Positions 25,542-34,876 are shown, counted from the stretch's first letter. The stretch: 64,000 nucleotides of DNA from an uncultured Prevotellaceae bacterium (GCA_902785945.1 CADAAR010000001.1:1-64000), one strand, 5' to 3'. Notes: a model not told the origin generated them from the sequence alone. Translations and numbers: made by a program.

Positions 25542-27094
25542 ACAGTTACAAGCGTATCCAGCCCTTTGTGGAAATCCTGGATTCCACCTTGCGCGACGGC
25601 GAGCAGACCAGTGGCGTATCATTCCTGCCGCATGAGAAACTCATGATGGCCCGTATGCTGCTGCACGATCTGAATGTAGATCGTATCGAGGTGGCTTCTG
25701 CCCGCGTTTCGGAGGGAGAGAAGGAGGCTGTACAGATGATCTGCCGTTATGCCGAGAAGATCGACAAGTTGAATAGGGTAGAGGTGCTCGGTTTTGTGGA
25801 TGAAGGTAAAAGCGTTGATTGGATTGCTGAGTGTGGTTGTAAGACGCTGAACCTCCTGGCGAAAGGTTCGCTGAAACATTGTACACAGCAGCTTCAGAAA
25901 ACGCCCGACGAACATATCGAGGACATCCGTCGGGAAGTGAAATATGCCCGTAGTAAAGGCATCTCCGTAAATCTGTATCTGGAGGATTGGTCGAACGGCA
26001 TGAAGGATTCGCCTTCCTACGTCTATCATCTCATGGATCAGCTCTGCGACAGCGGTATCCGCCGGTTCATGTTGCCTGATACGTTGGGTATCATGAATCC
26101 CCTTCAGTGTATTGAGTTCTTCCGTAAGATGATCAAGCGCTATCCCGATACCCATTTCGACTTCCATGCACATAATGACTACGACCTTGCTGTGTCGAAT
26201 TCTTTGGCTGCTGTGCTGAGTGGCGCCAAGGGACTGCATGTTACGGTCAACGGGCTGGGTGAACGTTGTGGTAATGCCCCGTTGTCGAGCGTGCAGGTGA
26301 TTCTCAAGGATCAGTTCCATGCGAAGACGAATATCAATGAGAACAAACTCAACGATATCTCGCGCCTGGTAGAGAGCTATAGTGGTATTGCCGTTGCGCC
26401 TAACCAACCGATTATCGGCGATAATGTCTTTACTCAGGTGGCGGGCGTTCATGCTGATGGCGATAAGAAAAACAACCTCTATCAGAACGACCTCGTGCCA
26501 GAACGTTTCGGACGTAAGCGTGAGTATGCCTTAGGTAAGAACAGCGGTAAGGCCAATATCGCCAAGAACCTTGAGGAACTGGGTCTTGAACTCACACCCG
26601 AACAGACACGTAGGGTAACGCAGCGTATCACGGAGCTCGGCGACAAGAAGGAACGGGTGACAGTAGAGGATCTGCCTTTCATCGTGAGCGATGTGCTTAA
26701 GCACGATGCGCCTGAAGATAAGGTGAAGCTCGTTAGTTACATCGTCTCTACGGCTTATGGTCTGAAGCCGGGTGCGAATATCAAGATCGAGATCAACGGT
26801 CAGCAGTATGAGGCCAGTGCTACGGGCGACGGTCAGTATGATGCTTTCGTAAAGTCGTTGCGATACATCTATAAGAAGTATCTCGACCGTACCTTCCCGC
26901 TGCTGGCCAACTATGCTGTTACCATTCCTCCTGGCGGACGTACCGATGCCTTGGTGCAGACGGTTATCACCTGGAATGACAACGGACGCCTGTTCCGTAC
27001 CAGAGGCCTTGATGCCGACCAGACGGAAGCCGCCATCAAGGCCACCTTTAAAATGTTGAACATCATAGAAAAAGAACATAACAACGAATTATGA
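25520..27094 (+). CDS. LeuA/CimA-family synthase, probably (R)-citramalate synthase
   Basis: A 524-residue second member of the 2-isopropylmalate/homocitrate synthase family. [15 protein letters not shown] and the metal site [15 protein letters not shown] are intact, and a C-terminal LeuA-type regulatory domain is present. It is clearly divergent from LeuA in the same operon, so it probably uses a different keto acid. Pyruvate is the best guess: citramalate could then pass through LeuCD and LeuB to 2-oxobutyrate, the isoleucine precursor, and the Ile-rich leader peptide fits that. Isopropylmalate or homocitrate synthesis is not excluded. Its end overlaps leuB by four bases. Confidence 0.75.
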   Translation: MGTAEKVNSYKRIQPFVEILDSTLRDGEQTSGVSFLPHEKLMMARMLLHDLNVDRIEVASARVSEGEKEAVQMICRYAEKIDKLNRVEVLGFVDEGKSVDWIAECGCKTLNLLAKGSLKHCTQQLQKTPDEHIEDIRREVKYARSKGISVNLYLEDWSNGMKDSPSYVYHLMDQLCDSGIRRFMLPDTLGIMNPLQCIEFFRKMIKRYPDTHFDFHAHNDYDLAVSNSLAAVLSGAKGLHVTVNGLGERCGNAPLSSVQVILKDQFHAKTNINENKLNDISRLVESYSGIAVAPNQPIIGDNVFTQVAGVHADGDKKNNLYQNDLVPERFGRKREYALGKNSGKANIAKNLEELGLELTPEQTRRVTQRITELGDKKERVTVEDLPFIVSDVLKHDAPEDKVKLVSYIVSTAYGLKPGANIKIEINGQQYEASATGDGQYDAFVKSLRYIYKKYLDRTFPLLANYAVTIPPGGRTDALVQTVITWNDNGRLFRTRGLDADQTEAAIKATFKMLNIIEKEHNNEL

Positions 27095-28152
27095 AACTGA
27101 ATATAGCGATTCTTGCGGGCGATGGTATCGGACCGGAGATTATGAAACAAGGTGTGGCTGTGCTGGATGCCATCGCAGCCAAGTGTGGACATGAGTTCAC
27201 TTATCACGAAGCCATCTGTGGCGCTCACGCCATCGACGAGGTGGGCGACCCCTATCCTGATGCCACCCATGAGGTGTGCATGCAGGCCGATGCCGTGCTC
27301 TTTGCCGCTGTGGGCGATCTGAAATACGACCACGACCCGACGGCGAAGGTCCGTCCTGAAGTGGGTCTGCTGGCCATGCGAAAGAAACTGGGGCTGTTTG
27401 CCAACGTGCGCCCGGTGGCCACTTTCGACTGTCTACTCCACAAGTCTCCCCTGAAGGATGAACTGATCCGTGGTGCCGACTTCGTGGTGCTGCGCGAACT
27501 GACGGGCGGCATGTATTTCGGCGAGAAGTATCAGGACAACGACAAGGCCTACGACACCGATATCTACACCCGTCCCGAGATTGAGCGCATCGTGAAACTG
27601 GGCTTCGAGATGGCCATGCAGCGCAACAAGCATCTGACGGTGGTCGACAAGGCCAATATCCTCGCCAGTTCCCGTCTGTGGCGACAGATTGCCAAGGAGA
27701 TCGAGCCGCAGTATCCTGAGGTGCGCACCGACTATATGTTCATCGACAATGCCTCGATGCGTGTGCTCACCGAGCCGCGATTCTTCGATGTCATCGTGAC
27801 GGAGAATACCTTTGGCGACATCCTGACCGACGAGACCGCCTGCATCACCGGTTCGATGGGCTTGCAGCCGTCGGCTTCGTTAGGAGAGCATACACCGCTC
27901 TTCGAACCCGTGCATGGCTCCTGGCCTCAGGCGGCCGGTCAGAACCTGGCAAACCCCTTGGCTCAGATTCTCTCTGCAGCCATGCTTCTGGAACATTTCG
28001 GACTCAACAAGGAAGGCGCCTTGGTCCGTGAGGCCGTCAATGCCTCGCTCGATGCCAATGTCCGCACGCCGGAGATCCAGGTCGAGGGCGGCGCCCATTA
28101 CGGCACGCGTGAAGTAGGAGAGTGGATTGTGAGTTATATAATTAATAATTAA
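27091..28152 (+). CDS. leuB: 3-isopropylmalate dehydrogenase
   Basis: A 353-residue NAD-dependent beta-decarboxylating dehydrogenase. [11 protein letters not shown] at the N-terminus, the substrate-binding [12 protein letters not shown] and the [11 protein letters not shown] segment before the Gly-rich [13 protein letters not shown] are all present. It completes leucine synthesis, and citramalate-route isoleucine synthesis if that occurs. The last residues (YIINN) and stop come from a TTAATAA-type repeat. Confidence 0.95.
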   Translation: MKLNIAILAGDGIGPEIMKQGVAVLDAIAAKCGHEFTYHEAICGAHAIDEVGDPYPDATHEVCMQADAVLFAAVGDLKYDHDPTAKVRPEVGLLAMRKKLGLFANVRPVATFDCLLHKSPLKDELIRGADFVVLRELTGGMYFGEKYQDNDKAYDTDIYTRPEIERIVKLGFEMAMQRNKHLTVVDKANILASSRLWRQIAKEIEPQYPEVRTDYMFIDNASMRVLTEPRFFDVIVTENTFGDILTDETACITGSMGLQPSASLGEHTPLFEPVHGSWPQAAGQNLANPLAQILSAAMLLEHFGLNKEGALVREAVNASLDANVRTPEIQVEGGAHYGTREVGEWIVSYIINN

Positions 28153-28213
28153 TAATGATGATATGTTCTATAGGCGGGTAATTAAAATTATTATTTATTC
28201 ATTATTAATTATT
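28144..28213. repeat. Inverted TTAATAA-type repeat at the leuB/TPR junction
   Basis: AATAATTAATAATGA (28144-28158) is repeated perfectly in inverted form at 28199-28213. The left arm supplies the end of leuB and the right arm the signal-peptide residues SLLIIH of the next gene. Confidence 0.65.
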
Positions 28214-28846
28214 CATTCTGCTTCGGCGCAGACGCGGCAGCAATGGCGCGACTCGCTCGAAGTGCTCAACGCCCAGATTGCCAAGGCCCCCCAGGACATG
28301 CACCTCCATCTGCTCAAGGCCGAGGCGAATATCAATCTCGAACAGTGGGACTATGCCCTTGCCGAATATGGCAAGATTCTCCATGCCGACGAAAAGAATC
28401 TGGCTGCACTCTATTTCCGCGCTTATGTCCACACCCAACAGCAGCATTACGACCTGGCTCGTGTCGACTATGAGGCCTTCCTGCGTCTGCAGCCTACGCA
28501 TTTCGAGGCTCGTCTGGGACTAGCGCATGTCCTGCAGAAGATGGGTCGTAAAACAGATACCTTCGATGAGTTGAACCGTCTGGTCCAGATGTTTCCCGAT
28601 TCTGCTGATGCCTACGCTGCCCGCGCTGCCTACGAGACTGAACAGAAGCAATACGACATTGCTCTTTTCGACTGGGATGAGGCCATTCGTCGCAAACCCC
28701 TGAAGTCTGGTTTTGTCGTGTCCAAGGCTGATATCCTGATCTCCCAATACCGAATGGACGAGGCTCGTCAGGAGTTGAATGCAGCTGTCAAGCGGGGTGT
28801 TCCCCGTTACGCTCTGAAGGAGTGGTTTGATAAGTGTAAGAAATGA
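28163..28846 (+). CDS. Secreted TPR repeat protein
   Basis: A 227-residue protein with a signal peptide (IIIYSLLIIHSASAQ, cut near residue 22) and about five TPR-like helical pairs, for example LHLLKAEANINLEQWDYALA, LYFRAYVHTQQQHYDLARVD and AYAARAAYETEQKQYDIALF. TPRs bind partner proteins, so a periplasmic adaptor role is likely, but the partner is unknown. The start lies ten bases after the leuB stop. Part of the signal peptide is encoded by the right arm of an inverted repeat. Confidence 0.75.
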   Translation: MFYRRVIKIIIYSLLIIHSASAQTRQQWRDSLEVLNAQIAKAPQDMHLHLLKAEANINLEQWDYALAEYGKILHADEKNLAALYFRAYVHTQQQHYDLARVDYEAFLRLQPTHFEARLGLAHVLQKMGRKTDTFDELNRLVQMFPDSADAYAARAAYETEQKQYDIALFDWDEAIRRKPLKSGFVVSKADILISQYRMDEARQELNAAVKRGVPRYALKEWFDKCKK

Positions 28847-28849
28847 GTA

Positions 28850-29476
28850 ATGGACGACAAGCGTTATCTTCTCAGTCTCATTCGTGAGGGTGAGCACCAA
28901 CAGCAGGATTTCAAGTATCGGGTGTCTGATGCCTGTAAATTGGCTAAGTCAGTGTCGGCCTTTGCGAACACGAACGGAGGACGCTTGTTGATTGGTGTGC
29001 GCGATGATGGTCATCTCTCTGGTGTGCGCTCTGAGGAAGAAATCTACATGATGCATCAGGCGGCCTATAAATACTGCAGACCTGAGGCGAGCATCAAGTT
29101 CGATACATATCATGTTGAGGGACGTACCATCGTCATTGCAACGGTTTCTCCTTCCGACCGCCGTCCGGTCTTTGCCATCGGTGATGACGGCCAGTTGCGC
29201 GCTTATATCCGCATTGCCGATGAGAATATTGTGGCATCGCCCGTTCTTCTGGCTGTATGGCGCGATGCTCAGAAGCCGCAGGGCACCATGATGACCTATA
29301 CCGATACGGTGCGTAAGTTGCTCGATGCGATGACTGGTTGGCAGACCCTTAACCAACTGGTGCGTCGTTCGGCTATACCTCGTCCTAAGGTCATCACGCT
29401 CTTGGCACGCCTTATCCGCTTTGGCGTCGCCCAGTGGGAATACAAAGACCAGCAGTTTCTCTTCACCCAGCGGTAA
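28850..29476 (+). CDS. AlbA_2 (Schlafen-like) putative DNA-binding protein
   Basis: A 208-residue protein with an AlbA_2/Schlafen-AAA_4 domain in the first 130 residues: EHQQQDFKYRVSDACKLAKSVSAFANTNGG is split over the usual acidic-F-K and AFANTxGG motifs, followed by LLIGVRDDGHLSGV. A winged-helix-like C-terminus follows (LNQLVRRSAIPRPKVITLLARL). Such proteins are thought to bind nucleic acid and act in regulation. It begins three bases after the TPR gene. The glutamate-rich ESxxxEFK motif is partly altered (EHQQQDFK). Confidence 0.7.
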   Translation: MDDKRYLLSLIREGEHQQQDFKYRVSDACKLAKSVSAFANTNGGRLLIGVRDDGHLSGVRSEEEIYMMHQAAYKYCRPEASIKFDTYHVEGRTIVIATVSPSDRRPVFAIGDDGQLRAYIRIADENIVASPVLLAVWRDAQKPQGTMMTYTDTVRKLLDAMTGWQTLNQLVRRSAIPRPKVITLLARLIRFGVAQWEYKDQQFLFTQR

Positions 29477-29649
29477 AGTGTTATGCCTAGGAAACACTTG
29501 CCCGCGCGCTAGGAAATTTTTGTTGCTTGGTTAGGCCGCAAATTTCATCTTTTCATTGACACTGCAAAGGTACAAAATTATTTAGCCGTTTGCAAGTTTT
29601 ATCCCATTTTTGGCAAAATCGTGTTTTTTCGATGGTCAGATCATGTATT
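29477..29649. other. Intergenic stretch with direct CTAGGAAA repeats
   Basis: No gene seen. AAGTGTT...AACACTT can form a seven-base stem at the end of the AlbA_2 gene, and CTAGGAAA occurs twice around a GC-rich patch (29490-29518). The orphan minus-strand promoter reads through this stretch. Confidence 0.4.
29565..29596 (-). promoter_or_regulatory. Orphan minus-strand promoter-like element
   Basis: CTTG (29596-29593), 20 bases, TACCTTTG (29572-29565). A second overlapping -7 match, TAATTTTG, is at 29580-29573. Downstream on the minus strand there is no real open frame before the 3' end of the AlbA_2 gene. Confidence 0.4.
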
Positions 29650-29839
29650 ATTCTTCAGTTTCTTCAGTTGACAGTTGACAGTTTCTTCATTTGATATTTT
29701 CAAATATGAGTTAATACAATTTTTATCTATATATAATATATATATTATATATTATATATATAGATAATATTAATTGAGTATTATTGTTTCATTCTTCAAT
29801 CAATAAACTGTCAACTGTCAACTGAAGAAACTGAAGAAT
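29650..29839. repeat. 190-bp element bounded by a perfect 35-bp inverted repeat
   Basis: Left arm 29650-29684 and right arm 29805-29839 are perfect inverted copies and contain AGTTGAC heptamers in tandem. The centre carries a near-palindromic AT-only stretch (TATCTA...TAGATA, 29724-29766). No open frame and no clear target-site duplication were seen. It looks like a non-autonomous, MITE-like or REP-like element. Confidence 0.75.
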
Positions 29840-29898
29840 CTGTCACTCCTGCCTGTCCGAAAAAACACAGAAAGATTCAGTTCGACTGCCGGTAATCA

Positions 29899-29931
29899 AA
29901 GAGAGTGTGTCATACAGTGACACACCCTCTT
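29899..29931 (-). terminator. Terminator between AlbA_2 and the biotin carrier operon
   Basis: AAGAG-GTGTGTCA pairs with TGACACAC-CTCTT around TACAG with one internal mismatch. T-rich sequence follows on the minus strand (TTTGATT) and moderately on the plus strand. Confidence 0.6.
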
Positions 29932-29954
29932 GTTGATTTGATCTATTAGAAGAA

Positions 29955-30383
29955 TTACTCGATGTAGACGAGGGCTTCGTCTTCCATCACGCTCTGGCCA
30001 ACCTTTACCACGATGGCAGAGATCTTACCAGACTTCTCGGCCTGCAGGGCATTGGCCATCTTCATGGCTTCGAGCACGACGACGGTGTCGCCAGCTGCTA
30101 CCTCTTGACCAACCTCGACGGGGATGTCGGTGATGACACCAGGCAGCGGGGCCTTGATGGCGGTGCCAGAGGCAGAACCGGAAGAAGCTGCAGGGCTGCT
30201 TTCGCCAGCATCCTCTGCGGCCGCCTTGCGTACCACGGGCTTCGGCTTCTCGGGCTCAGCCTGCTTCTCCATTTCTACGGTATATTGTTCACCATTAACG
30301 GTCAGCGTAGCGATGTTATCAGTGATATCGCTGATCACCACCTCGTACTTGTTGCCGTTGATTGTATACTTATATTCATTCAT
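29955..30383 (-). CDS. Biotin carboxyl carrier subunit (methylmalonyl-CoA decarboxylase/acyl-CoA carboxylase type)
   Basis: A 142-residue protein with a flexible Ala/Pro/Ser-rich linker (about 40-75) and a C-terminal biotinyl domain. The biotinylated lysine is Lys108 in VLEAMKM. It carries the carboxyl group of the complex formed by the neighbouring carboxyltransferase. No biotin carboxylase is nearby, which favours a decarboxylase (sodium-pump) complex over an ATP-dependent carboxylase. The downstream gene is across a terminator. Confidence 0.9.
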   Translation of the reverse strand: MNEYKYTINGNKYEVVISDITDNIATLTVNGEQYTVEMEKQAEPEKPKPVVRKAAAEDAGESSPAASSGSASGTAIKAPLPGVITDIPVEVGQEVAAGDTVVVLEAMKMANALQAEKSGKISAIVVKVGQSVMEDEALVYIE

Positions 30384-30398
30384 AACCTTTCTGTGTTT

Positions 30399-30548
30399 TT
30401 AGGGTTGTGGCGTAAACGACAGCGCATAGCCGTTCCACTGAGTCTGGTGGGCGTCGATAGTGATGATGCCCGGCTCGCGGTCGTGAACGTTATTGCCCAG
30501 ATGCTCGTGCAGGGCGAGGGCAATGGCTGCATATACTTCTTTGTTCAT
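30399..30548 (-). CDS. 49-residue decarboxylase-associated small protein
   Basis: A short open frame of 49 codons between the carboxyltransferase and biotin carrier genes, starting ATG at 30548 only six bases after the upstream stop. It begins MNKEVYAAIALALHEHLG and contains HDREPGIITID followed by a tryptophan. The pattern resembles the C-terminal soluble part of small OadG/MmdD subunits of Bacteroidota decarboxylases, but without the membrane helix. It is probably a small accessory subunit of the complex. The assignment rests on position and a weak motif. Confidence 0.6.
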   Translation of the reverse strand: MNKEVYAAIALALHEHLGNNVHDREPGIITIDAHQTQWNGYALSFTPQP

Positions 30549-30554
30549 AAGCGA

Positions 30555-32120
30555 TTACATTGGAATGTTACCATGCTTCTTGGCGGGCAGGGCGTCGCGC
30601 TTGGTAGCGAGCTGGGCCAAACCGCGGCAGATGCGGAAACGGGTGTTGCGAGGCTCAATCACATCGTCGATGTAGCCATACTTGGCTGCCTGATACGGAT
30701 TGGCGAAGAGCTCGTTGTACTCGTCCTCCTTCTCAGCGATGAATGCCTTCACGTCCTCACCAGCTTCCTTCTTGGCCTTGGCCTCCTTGGCATACAGCAC
30801 GGCAGCAGCACCGCTGGCACCCATCACGGCAATCTCAGCAGAGGGCCATGCGTAGTTCAGGTCGGTGTGGAGCTGCTTAGAGCCCATCACAATGTGAGAA
30901 CCACCGTAGGACTTACGCAGGGTAACGGTGATCTTGGGTACGGTAGCCTCGCCGTAAGCATAGAGCAGCTGGGCGCCATGCAGGATGACGGCATTGTACT
31001 CCTGACCGGTACCAGGCAGGAATCCGGGCACGTCGACGAGCGACACGATAGGAATATTGAAGGCGTCGCAGAAGCGTACGAAACGGGCTCCCTTACGAGA
31101 GGCGTTCACGTCGAGCACACCAGCATAGCAAGAAGGCTGGTTGGCCACGATCCCTACGCTCTGACCGTTGAAGCGGGCGAAACCAACGATGATGTTCTTG
31201 GCGAACTTAGGCTGCACCTCGAAGAACTCACCATTATCGGTAATGGCAGCGATGACCTTGTACATATCGTAAGCCTCGTTGGGGTTCTCAGGGATGATCT
31301 CATTGAGGGTGTCCTCCATACGGTTGATGGGATCGTCGCACTTACGACGGGGAGCCACCTCCATATTGTTTGAGGGGATATAGCTCAGCAGCATCTTGAT
31401 CATCTGCAGGCCTTCCTCCTCGGTCTTGGCGGTGAAGTGGGTCACACCCGATTTTGTGGCGTGTACCGATGCACCACCGAGGTGCTCCTGGTCGATATCC
31501 TCGCCAGTTACGGTCTTCACCACCTTCGGACCTGTCAGGAACATATAGCTTGTGCCTTCCATCATGAGGGTGAAGTCGGTGAGTGCAGGGCTGTAAACGG
31601 CGCCACCTGCGCAAGGACCGAAGATACCAGAAATCTGAGGGATCACACCTGATGCCAGGATGTTACGCTCGAAGATCTCGGCGTAGCCAGCCAGCGCGTT
31701 GATACCCTCCTGAATACGGGCACCACCTGAGTCGTTGATACCAATCACGGGGGCTCCCATCTTCATGGCCATATCCATGACCTTACAGATTTTCTGGCTC
31801 ATGGTCTCGGAGAGAGAACCGGCATGAACGGTGAAATCCTGTGCAAAGATGAATACGAGACGACCCTCGATGGTACCGCTACCGGCTACGACGCCGTCGC
31901 CAAGGAACTGCTTCTTCTCCATGCCGAAGTTGTGACAACGGTGCTCCTTGAACATGTCGTACTCCTCGAACGAACCTTCGTCGAGCAGCATCTCAATGCG
32001 CTCACGGGCTGTATACTTTCCACGTTCGTGCTGTTTCTGGATGGCTTTCTCACCACCACCGAGGCGTGCTTGTTCACGCTTCTCAATCAATTGCTTGATC
32101 TTTTCTAATTGCTTGCTCAT
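30555..32120 (-). CDS. Methylmalonyl-CoA decarboxylase/propionyl-CoA carboxylase carboxyltransferase subunit
   Basis: A 521-residue carboxyltransferase with the two crotonase-like halves typical of MmdA/PccB: GINDSGGARIQEGINALAGY near residue 135 and VDVPGFLPGTGQEYNAVI near 375. The ATG at 32120 gives the usual MSKQLEKIKQLIEKREQ start; a frame to 32138 adds six residues. With the biotin carrier it moves the carboxyl group to or from methylmalonyl-CoA. In Bacteroidota this is the last step of succinate-to-propionate fermentation, and the epimerase upstream supports that role. Confidence 0.9.
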   Translation of the reverse strand: MSKQLEKIKQLIEKREQARLGGGEKAIQKQHERGKYTARERIEMLLDEGSFEEYDMFKEHRCHNFGMEKKQFLGDGVVAGSGTIEGRLVFIFAQDFTVHAGSLSETMSQKICKVMDMAMKMGAPVIGINDSGGARIQEGINALAGYAEIFERNILASGVIPQISGIFGPCAGGAVYSPALTDFTLMMEGTSYMFLTGPKVVKTVTGEDIDQEHLGGASVHATKSGVTHFTAKTEEEGLQMIKMLLSYIPSNNMEVAPRRKCDDPINRMEDTLNEIIPENPNEAYDMYKVIAAITDNGEFFEVQPKFAKNIIVGFARFNGQSVGIVANQPSCYAGVLDVNASRKGARFVRFCDAFNIPIVSLVDVPGFLPGTGQEYNAVILHGAQLLYAYGEATVPKITVTLRKSYGGSHIVMGSKQLHTDLNYAWPSAEIAVMGASGAAAVLYAKEAKAKKEAGEDVKAFIAEKEDEYNELFANPYQAAKYGYIDDVIEPRNTRFRICRGLAQLATKRDALPAKKHGNIPM

Positions 32121-32129
32121 TGTTTTTAT

Positions 32130-32164
32130 ACTATTCACTATTCGTTATTCACTATTCACTATTT
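32130..32164. repeat. Heptamer array between mce and the carboxyltransferase gene
   Basis: Five ACTATTC-type units on the plus strand (AGTGAAT on the coding strand) fill most of the spacer; one is GTTATTC and the last is ACTATTT. Confidence 0.75.
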
Positions 32165-32574
32165 TATTCTGGATGCTCACAAAGTTCTGTGAGAATACCG
32201 CAGGTAGACTTCGGATGGAGGAAGGCGATGTTCAGGCCCTCAGCACCCTTACGAGGCTTCTCGTCGATGAGGCGTACGCCCTTCTCGGATACTTCTGCCA
32301 GACCTTTAGCCACACCGTCCTCAACGCAGAATGCCACGTGGTGAACACCCTTGTTGCCCTTGTCGAGCCACTTCTGGATGGTGCTCTCGGGTGATGTCGG
32401 CTCCAGGAGCTCGAGCTTCACCTCGCCACACTTCAGGAAGGCAGTCTTTACCTTCTGGTCCTCTACTACTTCTGTTGCATAACACTCCAAGCCCAGTACC
32501 TCTGTGAAGTACGGCAGGCTTTCCTCGATGCTCTGGACTGCGATACCCAGATGCTCAATGTGGGAAATCTTCAT
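32164..32574 (-). CDS. mce: Methylmalonyl-CoA epimerase
   Basis: A 136-residue vicinal-oxygen-chelate fold enzyme that interconverts (R)- and (S)-methylmalonyl-CoA. The metal ligands appear in IEHLGIAV (His), LELLEPTS (Glu/Gln position), GVHHVAFCV (His) and ILTELCEHP (Glu). It is the first gene of the propionate operon and is separated from the carboxyltransferase by a heptamer array. Confidence 0.93.
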   Translation of the reverse strand: MKISHIEHLGIAVQSIEESLPYFTEVLGLECYATEVVEDQKVKTAFLKCGEVKLELLEPTSPESTIQKWLDKGNKGVHHVAFCVEDGVAKGLAEVSEKGVRLIDEKPRKGAEGLNIAFLHPKSTCGILTELCEHPE

Positions 32575-32613
32575 ATCTTTATAAAATTAGTGTATATATT
32601 TATAAATGATGTG

Positions 32614-32621
32614 CAAAGGTA
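32614..32621 (-). promoter_or_regulatory. -7 element of the propionate operon
   Basis: Minus-strand TACCTTTG, about 40 bases before the mce start; no clear -33 TTTG. Confidence 0.45.
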
Positions 32622-32683
32622 ATCAATAAACTGGAGAATCCGCAGAATACCCAGTTTTTTTAGGCTTTTTTTATACTAAAACA

Positions 32684-32712
32684 AAGATTGCCACCTTTTG
32701 GGCGGCAATCTT
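32684..32712 (-). terminator. Terminator of the DUF4842 lipoprotein gene
   Basis: AAGATTGCC pairs with GGCAATCTT (nine pairs, plus CC/GG beyond one mismatch), followed on the minus strand by TTTGTTTTAG. Confidence 0.7.
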
Positions 32713-32744
32713 CATGTATATTGGCTTGCTTAAGCTTATACAAT

Positions 32745-34772
32745 TTACTTATTAATGAGGGTGGGGAATCTGTCAACGCCCTCAAGGCTTCTGTACCAGT
32801 CTTTGCTGGCGGTTACATCTCTTACCCAATTAATGAACTCCGGATACGACTTTCTGATGTCAGTACCCTCCTTCGGATAGTTGAATCTCATAGGAACGAT
32901 GATGCCGTATGGTGCCTCGCCCGGATCTGGCATTCCTACAGTCTGACCTGTTGTCTCATTATAGATCTTAATCGAAGATAAGAATTTCATAATGGTATTA
33001 CCATTTAGCTTGATTTTATCAACAGGACACTGCGATTCTTTCTTTGTTTTACCACCAACTTGTGTATTGAGAAAGTATTCCTCTTCTGTCAGACCTAGAA
33101 GTGCGTGAATCTCCTTGTCGTTGAATTTCGTGGAACCTTCAACCTTAAGATATACCTTGTCTTTTGCACCACAGGCAACGAGTCTTAGTTCAATTTCCGT
33201 ATTGTTATTAATAGGCTTTGCCATCAAAACAACATCATTCATGTCATAGTCGGCCTGTGCAGGTCTGTCTTCAAAGCACAGAGTGTAAATGGTTGGCTCA
33301 ACATCTGGCGCCACCTCTGGCAATTCGATTTTCGTTCCTGCCTTAACCTCTATCACCATATCACTAAAGTTAAGGTCTGATCCTTCCTCGAAGCAAAGAT
33401 AGGTGCGATTGTTTATATCGCGCATACAGATACGAGGGCTGTTCCAATCCATACCATTGGCCATTGGGCCATTTAGAGTAGTTTTATCACCTTTATCATT
33501 GGTATACACTTCTTGTGAGATGTTCTTGTCGATAACGCTGAAAAAGTGACCATACAGGTGGTTCACCTCTACGTTCAGTTCACCAAAACCATAGGTACAT
33601 CCACTAGAATTGCTGAAGGCGTCGTTATTCTTATTTTTTCTATTCATGAAGCCAATCTTATAACCCTTTGGAATCACAGGGCTTCCCCATGCACCTGCAA
33701 CGGGAGTGCCATCGCCATAATAGGGAAGAAGATATTCTCTTTCTCTCTTAAAGATGTCAGAATCCCCTTTCTTATAGTAACACCAGACAGCCTTGTACTT
33801 GGGCAGACTCTTAATGTAGTTGGCTAACTCATCCTTATCAGTGGGAGCTGTAGCTGGATTATAGTAATAATAAAAGATGAAATTTTGACTAGCATCAGTC
33901 GAGTTAAACTGAACAGGGACAAGGAGGAGGGGGTTGCCGTCGCTTTCCAATTCGTTGAATTTCTGAAAATACGAATTGTTCAGAATGGTGTTGTACCAGT
34001 TGTTGGCTTTTGTACCACTAGTCCCATTTTCAAATTTCTTGAGATAAGTTTCCACAGCAGTCTGGACAGTTGAAATATCAATTTCATCAGTTACAACACG
34101 TCGGATGGCTCCTTCCTTATACTCCCATCCACCATCTCCATCGATTGTCTTCGAATGTGACCAAAGTATGTCGTTGGCCCAAGAGTTGTCTTTCCAGGCT
34201 GTATACCAGTATTTGTCAATATGTATTCCATATTGATTCTTTTGAGATTCCTCGGCACGTAGAGCGTTGCATGATTTTTCGCCTTTATCGAGAACAATCG
34301 TTGAGGGGAATGTGCCTACTGAGGCAGCACGCGTGCGAGCTGCGTTATTGGTAGCTTGAAAATCAACGACCTTGGCATCGATGTCGAAGACCTTGATGAA
34401 ATACACACCTTGGTCATTCACACAGGCAGCTACTAACTGTGTCAGATAGTTAGGAGCCTCATAATTGAGGGTGACCTGCTGGCCAGCCTTGCATTCCACG
34501 CTATTAAGAACCATAGCATCTTCATTGCCAAATGGTGACTCTGTGAGTACTTCCACTCTGGCAATGTTTTCCAAATCAGCATTGGCGATAATCGTCACAC
34601 TTCCATTGCGGACGGGGATCCAGTCCTGATTGGGGTCAATGTCAACACCTAATTGATTTTTTGCTTGTTGGTTAGCAACTTCCTTATTAACTTGGGATGC
34701 GTCGAACTCATATTTGCCACATGACGCTGATAAAGCGATAGCAGCGAAAAGGAATAGTTTTTTGAACTTCAT
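32745..34772 (-). CDS. LruC/DUF4842-domain lipoprotein
   Basis: A 675-residue surface or periplasmic lipoprotein. The lipobox LSASC gives a lipidated Cys18. The C-terminal third contains TLCFEDRPAQADYDMNDVVL, the acidic signature of the LruC/DUF4842 domain (residues about 490-660), a likely calcium-binding beta-sandwich. The middle is not recognised. Family members are surface lipoproteins of Bacteroidota, some immunogenic in pathogens; function unknown. It is a single gene with its own promoter and terminator. Confidence 0.8.
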   Translation of the reverse strand: MKFKKLFLFAAIALSASCGKYEFDASQVNKEVANQQAKNQLGVDIDPNQDWIPVRNGSVTIIANADLENIARVEVLTESPFGNEDAMVLNSVECKAGQQVTLNYEAPNYLTQLVAACVNDQGVYFIKVFDIDAKVVDFQATNNAARTRAASVGTFPSTIVLDKGEKSCNALRAEESQKNQYGIHIDKYWYTAWKDNSWANDILWSHSKTIDGDGGWEYKEGAIRRVVTDEIDISTVQTAVETYLKKFENGTSGTKANNWYNTILNNSYFQKFNELESDGNPLLLVPVQFNSTDASQNFIFYYYYNPATAPTDKDELANYIKSLPKYKAVWCYYKKGDSDIFKREREYLLPYYGDGTPVAGAWGSPVIPKGYKIGFMNRKNKNNDAFSNSSGCTYGFGELNVEVNHLYGHFFSVIDKNISQEVYTNDKGDKTTLNGPMANGMDWNSPRICMRDINNRTYLCFEEGSDLNFSDMVIEVKAGTKIELPEVAPDVEPTIYTLCFEDRPAQADYDMNDVVLMAKPINNNTEIELRLVACGAKDKVYLKVEGSTKFNDKEIHALLGLTEEEYFLNTQVGGKTKKESQCPVDKIKLNGNTIMKFLSSIKIYNETTGQTVGMPDPGEAPYGIIVPMRFNYPKEGTDIRKSYPEFINWVRDVTASKDWYRSLEGVDRFPTLINK

Positions 34773-34810
34773 ATTGCTTATCTAATTTAATTGTTTCATT
34801 GTTTTGGTTG

Positions 34811-34818
34811 CAAATTTA
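34811..34818 (-). promoter_or_regulatory. -7 element of the DUF4842 lipoprotein gene
   Basis: Minus-strand TAAATTTG, 39 bases before the ATG at 34772. The -33 region is AT-rich without TTTG. Confidence 0.45.
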
Positions 34819-34876
34819 AGAAAAACTTTTTAATTATGTCTATAAATGCAAGAAAAATGCATATTATTAACATAAT

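Noticed and set aside
29724..29766. AT-only palindrome as a replication origin or CRISPR
   Set aside because: No DnaA boxes, no dnaA neighbour and no spacer-repeat pattern; it is the centre of the inverted-repeat element.
30105..31373. 422-codon open frame on the plus strand
   Set aside because: It is antisense to the biotin carrier, 49-residue and carboxyltransferase genes, has no recognisable motif and follows from their codon bias.
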